Positions 16,147 to 24,362 of a stretch of DNA of 36,983 nt are shown piece after piece (the first letter of the stretch is position 1; every line of letters begins with the position of its first letter). This stretch comes from an uncultured Granulosicoccaceae bacterium. GTDB taxonomy: Bacteria > Pseudomonadota > Gammaproteobacteria > Granulosicoccales > Granulosicoccaceae. The position numbers and the translations under genes are program-made. The notes under the pieces were generated by a model. It was not told where the DNA came from. It saw only the letters and a list, made by a program, of their open reading frames with translations, and searched no databases. Location of the stretch: NCBI GenBank assembly GCA_938008205.1, contig CALLLY010000391.1, positions 1-36,983 of the forward strand, given 5' to 3'.

Positions 16147-16437
16147 ATGAGTGATGAAAAAATGATTCCGCTGTGGGAAGTGTTTATCCGCCCGCGCAAT
16201 GGATTGAACCATAAACATGTTGGTAGTCTGCATGCCGCTGATGGGGAGCTGGCGTTGCAGGCAGCGCGCGATGTTTATACACGGCGTGAAGAGGGCAATT
16301 CTATCTGGGTGGTGCGGGCAGAAGATATTCTTGCTTCAGATCCCGATAAAAGTGCTGAAAACTTCGATCCCGCGGCAGATAAAATCTATCGCCACCCGAG
16401 CTTTTACGATATTCCTGATGAAGTGGGGCACATGTAG
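16147..16437 (+). CDS. paaB: Phenylacetyl-CoA 1,2-epoxidase subunit PaaB
   Basis: This 96-residue small subunit bridges PaaAC heterodimers in the epoxidase complex. It has the family hallmarks PLWEVFIRPRNGLNHKHVGSLHAAD and YTRREEGNSIWVV, and the length (about 95) is standard. An open frame continues upstream into paaA, but the ATG at 16147 follows an AAGGGA ribosome binding site and matches family starts. Its stop codon overlaps the paaC start by one base. It has no catalytic residues of its own. Confidence 0.95.
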   Translation: MSDEKMIPLWEVFIRPRNGLNHKHVGSLHAADGELALQAARDVYTRREEGNSIWVVRAEDILASDPDKSAENFDPAADKIYRHPSFYDIPDEVGHM

Positions 16438-17198
16438 TGACAGAGCATAAGGACCATCTGAAAGTTGCACTGCTGCAAGTAGCGGATGATCATTTGATAC
16501 TGGGACACCGTTTGTCGGAATGGTGCGGCCATGCCCCCATGCTGGAAGAAGATTTATCGATGCCTAATATGGCACTTGATCTTATCGGTCAGGCGCGGCA
16601 TCTATATACCTATGCGGCAGAACTTGAAGGGCTGCAGCGCAGTGAAGACGATCTTGCCTATCTTCGCACAGATCGCGAATACACGAATTGCCTGCTGGTA
16701 GAGCGTGGCAATATAGATTTTGCACATACCATGCTCAAGCAGTTGTATTTCGCTGCTTATATGAAGCCTTTCTGGCAATTTGTAGAAGGCTGTTCAGATA
16801 ACACCCTCAGTGCCATAGCTGGTAAAGCGGTGAAAGAAATCTCTTACCATATAAGACATGCCGGTGAGTGGGTTATCCGGCTTGGTGACGGTACTGACGA
16901 GAGCGCCGAGCGCATGCATCTGGCCGTCGAAACGCTGCATCCGTACACGGAAGAGCTATTTTGGATCGATGAACATCGCAAGATCTGTATCGATGCCGGC
17001 CTGCTGCCAGCGGCTGATGTAGTACGGCCTCAGTGGGACGCTACGATCAGCGCTGTGTTTGAACAGGCAAAGCTTGCCATTCCAGAGGTAACCTATCCGC
17101 TTCTGGGCGGGCGCGAAGGGAAACATACAGAAGCGTTTGGATATCTGTTGGCAGAGTTACAGTATATGCAGCGAGCGTATCCGGGGGCACAGTGGTAG
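16437..17198 (+). CDS. paaC: Phenylacetyl-CoA 1,2-epoxidase structural subunit PaaC
   Basis: PaaC (253 aa) is a ferritin-like helical protein, the non-catalytic partner that forms the AC heterodimer with PaaA. Typical segments are LGHRLSEWCGHAPMLEEDLSMP... near the N-terminus (residues about 20-43) and KEISYHIRHAGEWVIRLGDG near the middle. The start is GTG at 16437, sharing a base with the paaB stop, and the 3' end overlaps paaD by 7 bp, so translation is tightly coupled. Length matches the family (about 250). Confidence 0.95.
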   Translation: MTEHKDHLKVALLQVADDHLILGHRLSEWCGHAPMLEEDLSMPNMALDLIGQARHLYTYAAELEGLQRSEDDLAYLRTDREYTNCLLVERGNIDFAHTMLKQLYFAAYMKPFWQFVEGCSDNTLSAIAGKAVKEISYHIRHAGEWVIRLGDGTDESAERMHLAVETLHPYTEELFWIDEHRKICIDAGLLPAADVVRPQWDATISAVFEQAKLAIPEVTYPLLGGREGKHTEAFGYLLAELQYMQRAYPGAQW

Positions 17199-17674
17199 AT
17201 GTAGTACAACAAGCGCGTCTGGTTGCGCAAGCGGTCGCTGATCCCGAATTGCCTTTCCTGACCGTGCAGGATCTCGGTATTCTGCGCGGCGTAAAGCTGG
17301 AAAACGGGGTGGTGATTGCTAGTGTCGCACCGACTTACTCGGGTTGTCCTGCGGTTCGGGTTATTGAACAGGCGGTGGAGCAGGCATTGGCAGAAGCCGG
17401 GTTTCAGGCGCGTGTTGAAAGAGTAATGCATCCGCCATGGAGTACCGAGTGGATTACGCCTGAAGGGCGCAGGAAATTGCTTGAAAACGGGATTGCACCT
17501 CCGCCTGCGGACGCATCAGCCGATCAAACTTTTTTTGCGGTTCGTGAGGTTCAATGTCCTCTTTGCAAAAGCATGAGTACAGAGAAAGTTTCCGAGTTTG
17601 GTTCTACGCCTTGTAAAGCACAGTACCGATGCAAGAGTTGTCTTGAGCCATTTGATCACTTCAAATGTCACTAG
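17192..17674 (+). CDS. paaD: PaaD, Fe-S/metal assembly factor for the epoxidase
   Basis: The 160-residue protein has an N-terminal DUF59/MIP18-like domain (about 10-100, with VAPTYSGCPAVRVIEQ) and a C-terminal zinc-ribbon-like cysteine set (CPLCKS and CKAQYRCKSC). PaaD is needed for epoxidase activity and is thought to help mature the di-iron or Fe-S centres of the complex. The start is GTG at 17192, overlapping paaC by 7 bp. An 87-bp gap without recognised features follows before paaE. Confidence 0.93.
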   Translation: MVDVVQQARLVAQAVADPELPFLTVQDLGILRGVKLENGVVIASVAPTYSGCPAVRVIEQAVEQALAEAGFQARVERVMHPPWSTEWITPEGRRKLLENGIAPPPADASADQTFFAVREVQCPLCKSMSTEKVSEFGSTPCKAQYRCKSCLEPFDHFKCH

Positions 17675-17761
17675 AGCGATGGCCGATCCATCCGGAGTGA
17701 CAAGCTCCCAGCGCATCTGTTGAATGACGTACTTCACCTGAAAAATCACTGAAAAAAGAAC

Positions 17762-18829
17762 ATGGCAAAGCCTGAATTTCATGAACTCACTATCGCCGCG
17801 GTCAGGCAGCTTACCGATGACTCGGTTGCCATTAGCTTTAGCCTGCCTGCCGAACTGGCTGATCACTATGACTTTGTTCCCGGTCAGTACCTGACCTTAA
17901 GAGCAACCGTTAATGACGAAGATGTTCGACGCTCGTATTCTATATGTTCCAAGTCTGGTGACCCGCTGGAGGTGGGCATAAAGAAGCTTAAAGGTGGGTT
18001 GTTTTCGACTTTTGCTCAGAGTCTTAAAGCCGGTGACAAGCTGCAGGTGATGACGCCGCAGGGCAATTTTAAAGCACAGCCAGAAGGGAAGCATCACTAT
18101 CTATTGATTGCCGCAGGCTCTGGAATTACTCCCTGTTTGTCTATTGCCAAATCGGTACTGGATCAGGAACCTGAAAGCCTTATCACTTTGGTTTACGGTA
18201 ACCGCACTACCGCTTCGATTATGTTCCGTCAGGACATAAATGATCTTAAAGATAAATATACAACGCGGTTTGTCTCTATCAATGTGATGTCTGGTGAAAA
18301 GCAGGATGCTGAGTGTTTGAATGGCAGAATCGACCGCGACAAGGTTATCTCTCTTATTGATCAAAAGTTATTGAATCTGTCGCACTGCGACGGTGTGTAT
18401 ATCTGCGGGCCCGCGGCAATGGTGGAAGACGTTAAGGCTGGCCTTGGTGCCGCGTTGAGTGATGATGTGGCGATTCATACAGAGCTGTTTACTACCGGTG
18501 ATGTGGCCAGAGAACCGGCTGTGGTGAACGTCCCTGTTGATTCTGATGCATTGTCAGTGAGAATAATTATTGATGGCGCTGAGCGTGAAGTAAAAATGAA
18601 TCCACAAAGCGAAACAGTATTGGCTGCGGCGCAGAAAGCCGGGCTTGACCTGCCGTTTTCCTGTGCGGGTGGCATGTGCTGCACGTGTCGCTGCAAGGTG
18701 GTTTCCGGTAAAACTGCGATGGATATGAACTTCTCTTTGGCTGACTGGGAACTGGAGGCCGGATTTACGCTTGCATGTCAGACCCGCCCGCTCGATGATT
18801 CTGTATTACTCGATTTTGACGAATTTTAA
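17762..18829 (+). CDS. paaE: Phenylacetyl-CoA 1,2-epoxidase reductase PaaE
   Basis: PaaE (355 aa) passes electrons from NADPH to the PaaA di-iron centre. Domain order is FAD-binding (about 1-105, with RSYSICS), NAD(P)-binding (about 110-235, with GSGITPCLS, VYGNRT and CGPAAMV) and a C-terminal plant-type [2Fe-2S] ferredoxin domain (about 265-355). The cluster cysteines are C301, C306, C309 and C339, all present. It is the last gene of the rightward operon. Its stop is only 15 bp from the stop of the convergent BY-kinase-like gene, leaving almost no room for a terminator. Confidence 0.95.
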   Translation: MAKPEFHELTIAAVRQLTDDSVAISFSLPAELADHYDFVPGQYLTLRATVNDEDVRRSYSICSKSGDPLEVGIKKLKGGLFSTFAQSLKAGDKLQVMTPQGNFKAQPEGKHHYLLIAAGSGITPCLSIAKSVLDQEPESLITLVYGNRTTASIMFRQDINDLKDKYTTRFVSINVMSGEKQDAECLNGRIDRDKVISLIDQKLLNLSHCDGVYICGPAAMVEDVKAGLGAALSDDVAIHTELFTTGDVAREPAVVNVPVDSDALSVRIIIDGAEREVKMNPQSETVLAAAQKAGLDLPFSCAGGMCCTCRCKVVSGKTAMDMNFSLADWELEAGFTLACQTRPLDDSVLLDFDEF

Positions 18830-18844
18830 GCGTAACCGTGGTTT

Positions 18845-19780
18845 CTATAGTGGCGTGGTTTGCGCGCTAATACCGGGGAAGGTATAGGGCCAGAGGTCTT
18901 GCGGTGACCTCGCTTTTCTCGGCATTCTACTGCCAACAGCCAGAAAATTGATCTGCGCATTGTGACTTTTGAGTCTGGTGTGAAGCTCCCGGATGTTTTC
19001 AAAAGGTGTGTCAAACTTCATCACTACAGCGGTACATCGGGTTGCAGCAGCCAGGGATTGAACTGTCTGTAAATCTTGTTCTATGTCAGGACTATGAATA
19101 ATCACAGACTGATTTAGTAATGTTAATTGCCTGCAAAGCTTTCTTGCACCGAATTCTGTAATCGATTGGCGGGCACTGGGGTTTATGCTGCCGCGAGGCA
19201 GAAAGCTTACACCGTTGTTGTATTCAATCAGGCACTGTTCAACAGTGTTTGTGCCGTTCACAATATCGCTGACACCAGCGCAGTGTTTCGCTCTGAAATG
19301 TTTGGTCAGTGCGCCGTTTGCCGCGTCTACTAATATACGGCGTTCTTTCTTGTTTGATTTGATATCGCTGACACGCGACAGCGGCATTTTTGGAGCAAGG
19401 CCTTCTTTGTCGAGATTGGCATTGACTTTTCGTTCATGCAGGTGCGGTGTGGTCGCAAGTCCGACGCAGATATCGGAAGTGCGTGATTGTTTGCCATAGG
19501 CCGTGAATTGTACCAGCCATTTATTTCGAAACGCTATTTGCTCAGCGGTTGAACGGTGTTTGCTTTGGTTGTTTTGCGAATAGCGAATTCTTTCTGCCAG
19601 CTCCAGAAAGTTATGTTGTTTAAGCTGCAAAAAAGCCGGCGGTACCCCGAGATGCTTGTACCAGTTAAGGTGATACTGTTCCTGCAGAATATACACTCGC
19701 TCCGCGAAAATACGGTGAATATGCTTGTGGTGCTCCAGCGTTGTCGTGGTTGTAGATGCCGTGTGGGAAGAATTACTCAT
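18845..19780 (-). CDS. Degenerate BY-kinase (CpsD/Wzc)-like protein without intact Walker motifs
   Basis: I do not recognise a named family, but residues about 105-290 run parallel to bacterial tyrosine kinase/ParA-MinD-type domains: RRILVDAANGAL (147-158) sits where the Walker A' motif (LLIDADxRxP) belongs, GVSDIVNGTNTVEQ and VSFLPRGSINP match the following segments, and QSVIIHSPD (224-232) takes the place of the Walker B strand. No GxxGxGK(S/T) P-loop is found, the A' motif lacks its second Asp, and the Walker B Asp is His. The N-terminus (1-100) is His- and Gln-rich and helical. No C-terminal tyrosine cluster or membrane segment is present. It therefore looks catalytically inactive. Neighbours are unrelated (paaE convergent, mce upstream); no polysaccharide genes are in the window. 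The fold assignment is inference. Confidence 0.6.
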   Translation of the reverse strand: MSNSSHTASTTTTTLEHHKHIHRIFAERVYILQEQYHLNWYKHLGVPPAFLQLKQHNFLELAERIRYSQNNQSKHRSTAEQIAFRNKWLVQFTAYGKQSRTSDICVGLATTPHLHERKVNANLDKEGLAPKMPLSRVSDIKSNKKERRILVDAANGALTKHFRAKHCAGVSDIVNGTNTVEQCLIEYNNGVSFLPRGSINPSARQSITEFGARKLCRQLTLLNQSVIIHSPDIEQDLQTVQSLAAATRCTAVVMKFDTPFENIRELHTRLKSHNAQINFLAVGSRMPRKARSPQDLWPYTFPGISAQTTPL

Positions 19781-20068
19781 GAATGGTGTTGATTGGTTGT
19801 CTCTATTATTGTCGTCTATTGTCGTCTATTGTCGTCGCCTTCAGAGTTGCTACGATGCATGTTGCTGTTTGGCTCTTCTTGCGGTGAGTCTGAAGCGACT
19901 TGGTTCTTCTTTTGCGGTCGTGTTAGCCGTGCTCACTGCCTGACGTTAGTCTACCTCTAAGAGACGTTCGGTTTGCGTAACCGGCGTTAAGAAATGAAAA
20001 CTGCAGGCCGCTACCAATCAATCAGTATTTTTTCTTTTTCGTGACCCTTATGCCTGTGACTGCTTGAT
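19781..20068. other. 288-bp gap upstream of the BY-kinase-like gene
   Basis: Apart from the tandem repeat this gap has no gene I can support. A T-rich run (near 20029-20039) has no GC-rich stem before it. It should hold the promoter of the BY-kinase-like gene, but I cannot pick out boxes with confidence. Confidence 0.3.
19811..19836. repeat. Short 10-bp tandem repeat, about 2.6 copies
   Basis: The unit GTCGTCTATT occurs at 19811-19820 and 19821-19830 and continues as GTCGTC to 19836. It lies 31-56 bp before the start codon of the leftward BY-kinase-like gene, where copy-number change could alter promoter or leader spacing. Confidence 0.6.
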
Positions 20069-20467
20069 TTAGACTTGCTCCAGTTCTATCAGAGTTCCAC
20101 AGAAATCTTTTGGATGTAAAAAAATCACCGGCTTTCCATGGGCGCCGATTTTGGGCTCGCCGAGTATTCTCGCGCCATCTGCGGTGAGCTTATTCACGGC
20201 AACTTCAATATCGTCGACTTCATAGCAAATATGATGGATGCCGCCGTCGCTGTTCTTTTCAAGAAAACGGGTAATCGGACTGTTGTTACCGAGTGGTTGA
20301 AGTAACTCTATTTTCGTATTGGGCAACTCAACGAAAACGGTGGTAACCCCGTGTTCCGGTAGATCGGTTTCAGCACTTATGGCAGCGCCGAGTGTGTTTT
20401 TGTACGTTGCTGCTGCCGACGCAATATCAGGCACTGCGATTGCCACGTGATTGAGCTTGCCTAGCAT
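20069..20467 (-). CDS. mce: Methylmalonyl-CoA epimerase
   Basis: The 132-residue protein is a vicinal-oxygen-chelate (glyoxalase-fold) protein. Metal ligands are visible as His in LNHVAIAVPD, His in GGIHHICYEVDD and the C-terminal Glu in GTLIELEQV; HPKDFCGTLIE is the epimerase-type ending. It interconverts (R)- and (S)-methylmalonyl-CoA between propionyl-CoA carboxylase and methylmalonyl-CoA mutase. It lies 69 bp downstream of prpE on the same strand, making a small propionate-use unit. The carboxylase and mutase genes are not in the window. Confidence 0.9.
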   Translation of the reverse strand: MLGKLNHVAIAVPDIASAAATYKNTLGAAISAETDLPEHGVTTVFVELPNTKIELLQPLGNNSPITRFLEKNSDGGIHHICYEVDDIEVAVNKLTADGARILGEPKIGAHGKPVIFLHPKDFCGTLIELEQV

Positions 20468-20494
20468 TGATTGATACCCGGGTTTATTGGAATA

Positions 20495-20514
20495 CGCAGC
20501 ACTGACGTGCTGCG
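20495..20514 (-). terminator. Stem-loop between prpE and mce
   Basis: A perfect 8-bp stem CGCAGCAC/GTGCTGCG with a 4-nt loop lies 23 bp after the prpE stop and 28 bp before the mce start. It lacks a strong T-tract, so partial termination or mRNA processing that sets the prpE:mce ratio is as likely as full termination. Confidence 0.45.
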
Positions 20515-20536
20515 GGAAACGTTATGCTGCGAAGGT

Positions 20537-22432
20537 TCAGGCTGCCGGATAGCCTATGCCGGCAAGTGCTTCGGTAATTTCGTCCAGAATGACAGGATCA
20601 TCGATGGTGGCTGGCATCTTCCATTCAGTGCCGTCGGCGATAGAGCGCATCGTTGCCCGCAGGATTTTTCCGGAGCGGGTTTTTGGCAGGCGTTGTACCA
20701 CCACCACATTTTTAAAAGCTGCAACCGGTCCAATCTCATCTCGTACGCGTTGAATGACTTCGCGGCAAATGTCATTGTCTGCCTTTTGGGTATTGGCATT
20801 CAGTACCAGCAGGCCTACCGGGAGTTGCCCTTTTAATTCATCTGCTGCTCCCATTACCGCGCACTCGGCCACGTCCGGGTGTCCGGATAGCACTTCTTCC
20901 ATCGCCCCGGTAGACAGTCTGTGACCGGCAACGTTGATGACATCGTCCGTTCTAGCCATTACATAAACATAACCGTCTTCATCGATGTAACCGGCGTCGC
21001 CGGTTTCGTAGTGCCCCGGAAAGGTTGAGAAGTAAGCTGATTCGTAGCGGTCGGGTGCGTTCCAAAGCGTGATGAATGAGCCCGGTGGCAGCGGCGATTC
21101 AGCGACCAGCGCACCGATTTCGCCAGCGCTGCATTCCTTGCCATCACTGTTAAGGACTTTGAGTTGATAACCGGGAGCGGGTTTGGTTGGTGAGCCTGGT
21201 TTAACCGGTAAAAGTTCGATGCCCAGATAGTTGGCACAGATTGATGATCCGGTTTCGGTTTGCCACCAGTGGTCGATGACTGGCACACCCAGTTGATCCT
21301 GTGCCCAGGCAAGCGTGTCCGGATCGCAGCGTTCGCCTGCCAGAAACAGCGACCTCAGTCCTGAAATGTCGTATTTTTTCAGGTAATCGCCATTCGGGTC
21401 TTCTTTTTTGATCGCCCGGAAGGCGGTCGGTGCAGTGAACAAGGCTTTGACGTTGTGTTCACTGATCACTCGCCAGAACGCACCCGGATCTGGTGTGCCG
21501 ACGGGTTTGCCTTCGTACAGCACGGTGGTGTTGCCGTGAAACAAGGGGGCGTAAACGATGTATGAATGCCCAACGACCCAGCCAACATCCGATGCGGCCC
21601 AGTACACTTCACCGGGCTCAACGCCATAGATGTTTTTCATGGTCCACTTAAGCGAGACAATGCCGCCTGCAGTATCCCGCACCACGCCTTTTGGCATACC
21701 CGTGGTGCCAGAGGTGTAGAGAATATACAGCGGATGGTTGGCTGGAAGCTCGGCGCACTCGGTTGCGGGAGCTTTGGCTAATGTTTGCTGCCAGTCGTAG
21801 TCTCTGCCGTCAATCAGGGAGGCCTGCGCCTGTTCGCGCTGAAGAATTATGCATGCCTGCGGTTTGTGCGACGCCAGCTCGATAGCTTTGTCTAGCAGCG
21901 GTTTATATTCGACAGTTCGGCCGGGTTCGATACCGCAAGATGCAGCAAGAATCAGTTTTGGTGAGCAATCATCAATCCGGACGGCGAGCTCATTGGCCGC
22001 AAAGCCGCCAAACACTACTGAATGGATTGCGCCAATACGGGCACAGGCAAGCATTGAGACGACGGCCTGCGGAATCATTGGCATGTAGACGATCACGCGA
22101 TCGCCGGCAGTCACTCCTTTTTCTAGCAGCATGCCGGCGGTGCGACTGACCTCGTCCAATAGCTGGCTGTAAGTAATTTTCTGCTGCGTATTGGTGACCG
22201 GGCTATCGTAGATGATGGCGTGCTGATCGCCCCGGCCTTCGTTAACATGGTGGTCAAGCGCGTTGAAACAGGCGTTGGTGGTACCGTCCGGATACCATTG
22301 GTAGAACGGTGGTCTGGCCTCATCGATGGCCCTGGAGGGGGCTTTGAACCAATGAATGTCCTCAGCCAGCTTGAGCCAGAAGTTGTTCCTGTCGGCAATT
22401 GAGGACTCGTGAATGGGGGCGTAGCGAGACAT
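20537..22432 (-). CDS. prpE: Propionyl-CoA synthetase (propionate-CoA ligase)
   Basis: The 631-residue AMP-forming acyl-CoA synthetase makes propionyl-CoA from propionate, ATP and CoA. Seen are the P-loop LYTSGTTGMPKGVVRDTAG, whose RDT(A/G)G continuation marks PrpE rather than acetyl-CoA synthetase, the DHWWQTETG motif, the YETGDAGYIDEDG hinge region and the catalytic, acetylation-prone lysine in RLPKTRSGKILR. I start at ATG 22432, which has a GGAGAG ribosome binding site and gives the usual N-terminus; the frame extends 33 codons upstream to 22531 without support. Divergent from hfq and followed by mce. Confidence 0.93.
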   Translation of the reverse strand: MSRYAPIHESSIADRNNFWLKLAEDIHWFKAPSRAIDEARPPFYQWYPDGTTNACFNALDHHVNEGRGDQHAIIYDSPVTNTQQKITYSQLLDEVSRTAGMLLEKGVTAGDRVIVYMPMIPQAVVSMLACARIGAIHSVVFGGFAANELAVRIDDCSPKLILAASCGIEPGRTVEYKPLLDKAIELASHKPQACIILQREQAQASLIDGRDYDWQQTLAKAPATECAELPANHPLYILYTSGTTGMPKGVVRDTAGGIVSLKWTMKNIYGVEPGEVYWAASDVGWVVGHSYIVYAPLFHGNTTVLYEGKPVGTPDPGAFWRVISEHNVKALFTAPTAFRAIKKEDPNGDYLKKYDISGLRSLFLAGERCDPDTLAWAQDQLGVPVIDHWWQTETGSSICANYLGIELLPVKPGSPTKPAPGYQLKVLNSDGKECSAGEIGALVAESPLPPGSFITLWNAPDRYESAYFSTFPGHYETGDAGYIDEDGYVYVMARTDDVINVAGHRLSTGAMEEVLSGHPDVAECAVMGAADELKGQLPVGLLVLNANTQKADNDICREVIQRVRDEIGPVAAFKNVVVVQRLPKTRSGKILRATMRSIADGTEWKMPATIDDPVILDEITEALAGIGYPAA

Positions 22433-22580
22433 TGGCTCTCCAGAAAAAGTGTGCACGAATTGAATGGATGGCCGTATTGTCTCGCAGTTGGACAAGCAAC
22501 GGCAATGATTCTGCGCTTGTAACGGCTGCAAAATGTGCTAAAAACTGAGAAAGGGGAGATGCCCGGAACGGGTCAATTAT

Positions 22581-22603
22581 GTGAATTTTTGTTAATAATT
22601 CAC
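22581..22603. promoter_or_regulatory. 7-bp inverted repeat between prpE and hfq
   Basis: GTGAATT and AATTCAC are separated by a 9-bp AT-rich spacer. The site is about 150 bp upstream of prpE and 200 bp upstream of hfq. It could be an operator for the propionate genes, but no regulator gene is beside it. Confidence 0.35.
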
Positions 22604-22641
22604 AGCGGTAATGCGGTAACCTGTTGGACCTGCTATAAAAA

Positions 22642-22670
22642 TTGACTTGGTGTTAACGTTAGGTAACAAT
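22642..22670 (+). promoter_or_regulatory. Candidate hfq promoter
   Basis: TTGACT (22642-22647) and AACAAT (22665-22670) are spaced by 17 bp, about 130 bp before the hfq start. The -35 box is good and the -10 box matches four of six positions. Confidence 0.4.
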
Positions 22671-22800
22671 TCCAGCTGGTTCAGTATGGTCGGGGACCAC
22701 CAGTTCTGCGAGTCTGCTTGGAGGTTACCCGGGTCATAAACAATAAATAGCGCTCCGCCGCGCAGTTCGTGGCAGGGTATAAAAACCCGGATCCAGACAG

Positions 22801-23052
22801 ATGGCTAAAGGGCAGTCGTTACAAGAACCCTTCTTAAATACGCTCCGAAAAGAGCGCGTTCCTGTATCTATTTATCTCGTCAATGGCATCAAACTGCAGG
22901 GTCAGATTGAGTCATTCGATCAGTTTGTGGTGTTGTTGAAAAACACCGTCAGCCAAATGGTGTACAAGCACGCTATCTCCACCATTGTGCCTGCGCGTGC
23001 AGTCAAGATCACTCCACCAAACCTAGAGGACAACGACTCTGCTGCGAGTTAA
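22801..23052 (+). CDS. hfq: RNA chaperone Hfq
   Basis: Hfq (83 aa) forms a hexameric ring that pairs small RNAs with mRNAs. The Sm1 motif (about 20-55, with [21 protein letters not shown]) and the Sm2 motif [10 protein letters not shown] are both present, with Gln8, Phe42-type and Lys56-His57 RNA-binding positions kept. The C-terminal tail is short (about 15 residues after the core) compared with E. coli Hfq (102 aa). It is followed after 29 bp by hflX. The usual upstream neighbours amiB, mutL and miaA are absent; a divergent prpE takes their place. Confidence 0.97.
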   Translation: MAKGQSLQEPFLNTLRKERVPVSIYLVNGIKLQGQIESFDQFVVLLKNTVSQMVYKHAISTIVPARAVKITPPNLEDNDSAAS

Positions 23053-23081
23053 AAATGTATACCCATGGAGATTAAACTCAC

Positions 23082-24362
23082 TTGTTTGATCGCCTGGAGA
23101 TTGGTAACGATTGTGTTGTAGTCAACATAGAGATTCCCGGGCAGGATAAGCACCCGGGCGAATTTGAAGAACTGGTGAAGTCAACCGGTGCGAAAATTGT
23201 CGACATCATCGATGTAAAAATATCCAAACCCCATCCAAGATACTTTTTCGGCGTTGGTAAAGCCGAGGAAATTGCTGCGGCTGTGGCAGAGGCCAAAGCT
23301 GACCTGGTGATTGTTGATCACTCCCTGGCGCCCAGTCAGGAGCGCAACCTGGAAGGACTGGTGAAAAGCCGGGTGCTGGACAGATCCGGCTTGATTCTCG
23401 ATATTTTCGCGCAGAGAGCACAGTCTTTTGAAGGCAAGTTACAGGTTGAGCTGGCACAGCTGGCGCATCTTTCAACTCGCCTCGTTCGTGGCTGGACTCA
23501 CCTGGAGCGCCAGAAAGGCGGTATCGGTTTACGTGGCCCGGGTGAAACTCAGCTTGAAACTGACCGGCGCTTGATCGGGGCACGCATTAAACAGATTCAA
23601 AAGCGTCTGGAGAAGGTAGACTCACGTCGCGAGCAGGGCCGGCGTAATCGCAAGAAGAACGAATTGCCCACGGTTTCACTGGTCGGCTATACCAATGCAG
23701 GCAAATCCACGTTGTTCAATCGTCTGACGCAGTCGAAGGTTTACTCGGCGGATCAGTTGTTCGCAACACTTGACCCGACCATCCGCAAACTCGACCTCGG
23801 CGCCGGAGAACATGCTCTGATTGTTGATACCGTCGGGTTTATCAGTAATCTTCCGCACGAATTGATCGATTCATTCAAGTCCACCTTGCAGGAGACGCGG
23901 GAGGCGACGGTGTTGTTGCATGTGATAGATGCATCTGACCCGGCGCGCCAGGAACGCAGGCGCCAGGTGGAAGAAGTGCTGGGCGAGATTGGCGCAGAGG
24001 TGCCTCAGATACTGGTGTACAACAAAGTTGATATGCTCGATTCGACAGAGCGTGACAATCTGCTCGACGCAATGCTGGGCGAGAATAGTATTGCTGTCTC
24101 TGCTGAAACCGGCGAAGGCATCGACGATTTATTACATAAGGTCGCTGAAAATGTGCGACCGCTGCGGCGCATGGGTTGGCTAACGCTGTCGGCTCAACAC
24201 GGCCGCGAGCGGGCAATGCTGTACGATCGCGATGCGGTGAAGCATGAGCGTATTGGCGAGACAGGCGAGTATATTCTGCAACTTGAAATTGCAGAGCACG
24301 ACTGGCAGCGTTTTATCAAGCATACCGGGCTCAAAGCAGAGCTTGTAAATCATCCGGGGTGA
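23082..24362 (+). CDS. hflX: GTPase HflX (ribosome-splitting factor)
   Basis: HflX (426 aa) is a ribosome-binding GTPase that splits stalled 70S ribosomes under stress. It has the N-terminal HflX domain (about 1-190, including GIGLRGPGETQLETDRR), then the G domain: G1 GYTNAGKST (202-210), G3 DTVGFISNLP (249-258) and G4 NKVD. The G2 threonine region ATLDPTIRKL is intact. The start is TTG at 23082, the only start that gives the family N-terminus MFDRLEIG; GGAG lies about 12 bases upstream. It is in the hfq transcription unit. Confidence 0.95.
   Translation: MFDRLEIGNDCVVVNIEIPGQDKHPGEFEELVKSTGAKIVDIIDVKISKPHPRYFFGVGKAEEIAAAVAEAKADLVIVDHSLAPSQERNLEGLVKSRVLDRSGLILDIFAQRAQSFEGKLQVELAQLAHLSTRLVRGWTHLERQKGGIGLRGPGETQLETDRRLIGARIKQIQKRLEKVDSRREQGRRNRKKNELPTVSLVGYTNAGKSTLFNRLTQSKVYSADQLFATLDPTIRKLDLGAGEHALIVDTVGFISNLPHELIDSFKSTLQETREATVLLHVIDASDPARQERRRQVEEVLGEIGAEVPQILVYNKVDMLDSTERDNLLDAMLGENSIAVSAETGEGIDDLLHKVAENVRPLRRMGWLTLSAQHGRERAMLYDRDAVKHERIGETGEYILQLEIAEHDWQRFIKHTGLKAELVNHPG

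Noticed and set aside
19725-19943. 72-aa hydrophobic plus-strand ORF
   Set aside because: Its sequence comes from the antisense of the Thr-rich N-terminus and the tandem repeat; low-complexity artefact.
20537-22432. The acyl-CoA synthetase as the missing phenylacetate-CoA ligase
   Set aside because: Length and the RDTAG-type continuation of the P-loop place it with PrpE, and it is paired with methylmalonyl-CoA epimerase.
22433-22531. 33-codon extension of prpE
   Set aside because: No ribosome binding site and no family similarity; GGAGAG stands just before the ATG at 22432.
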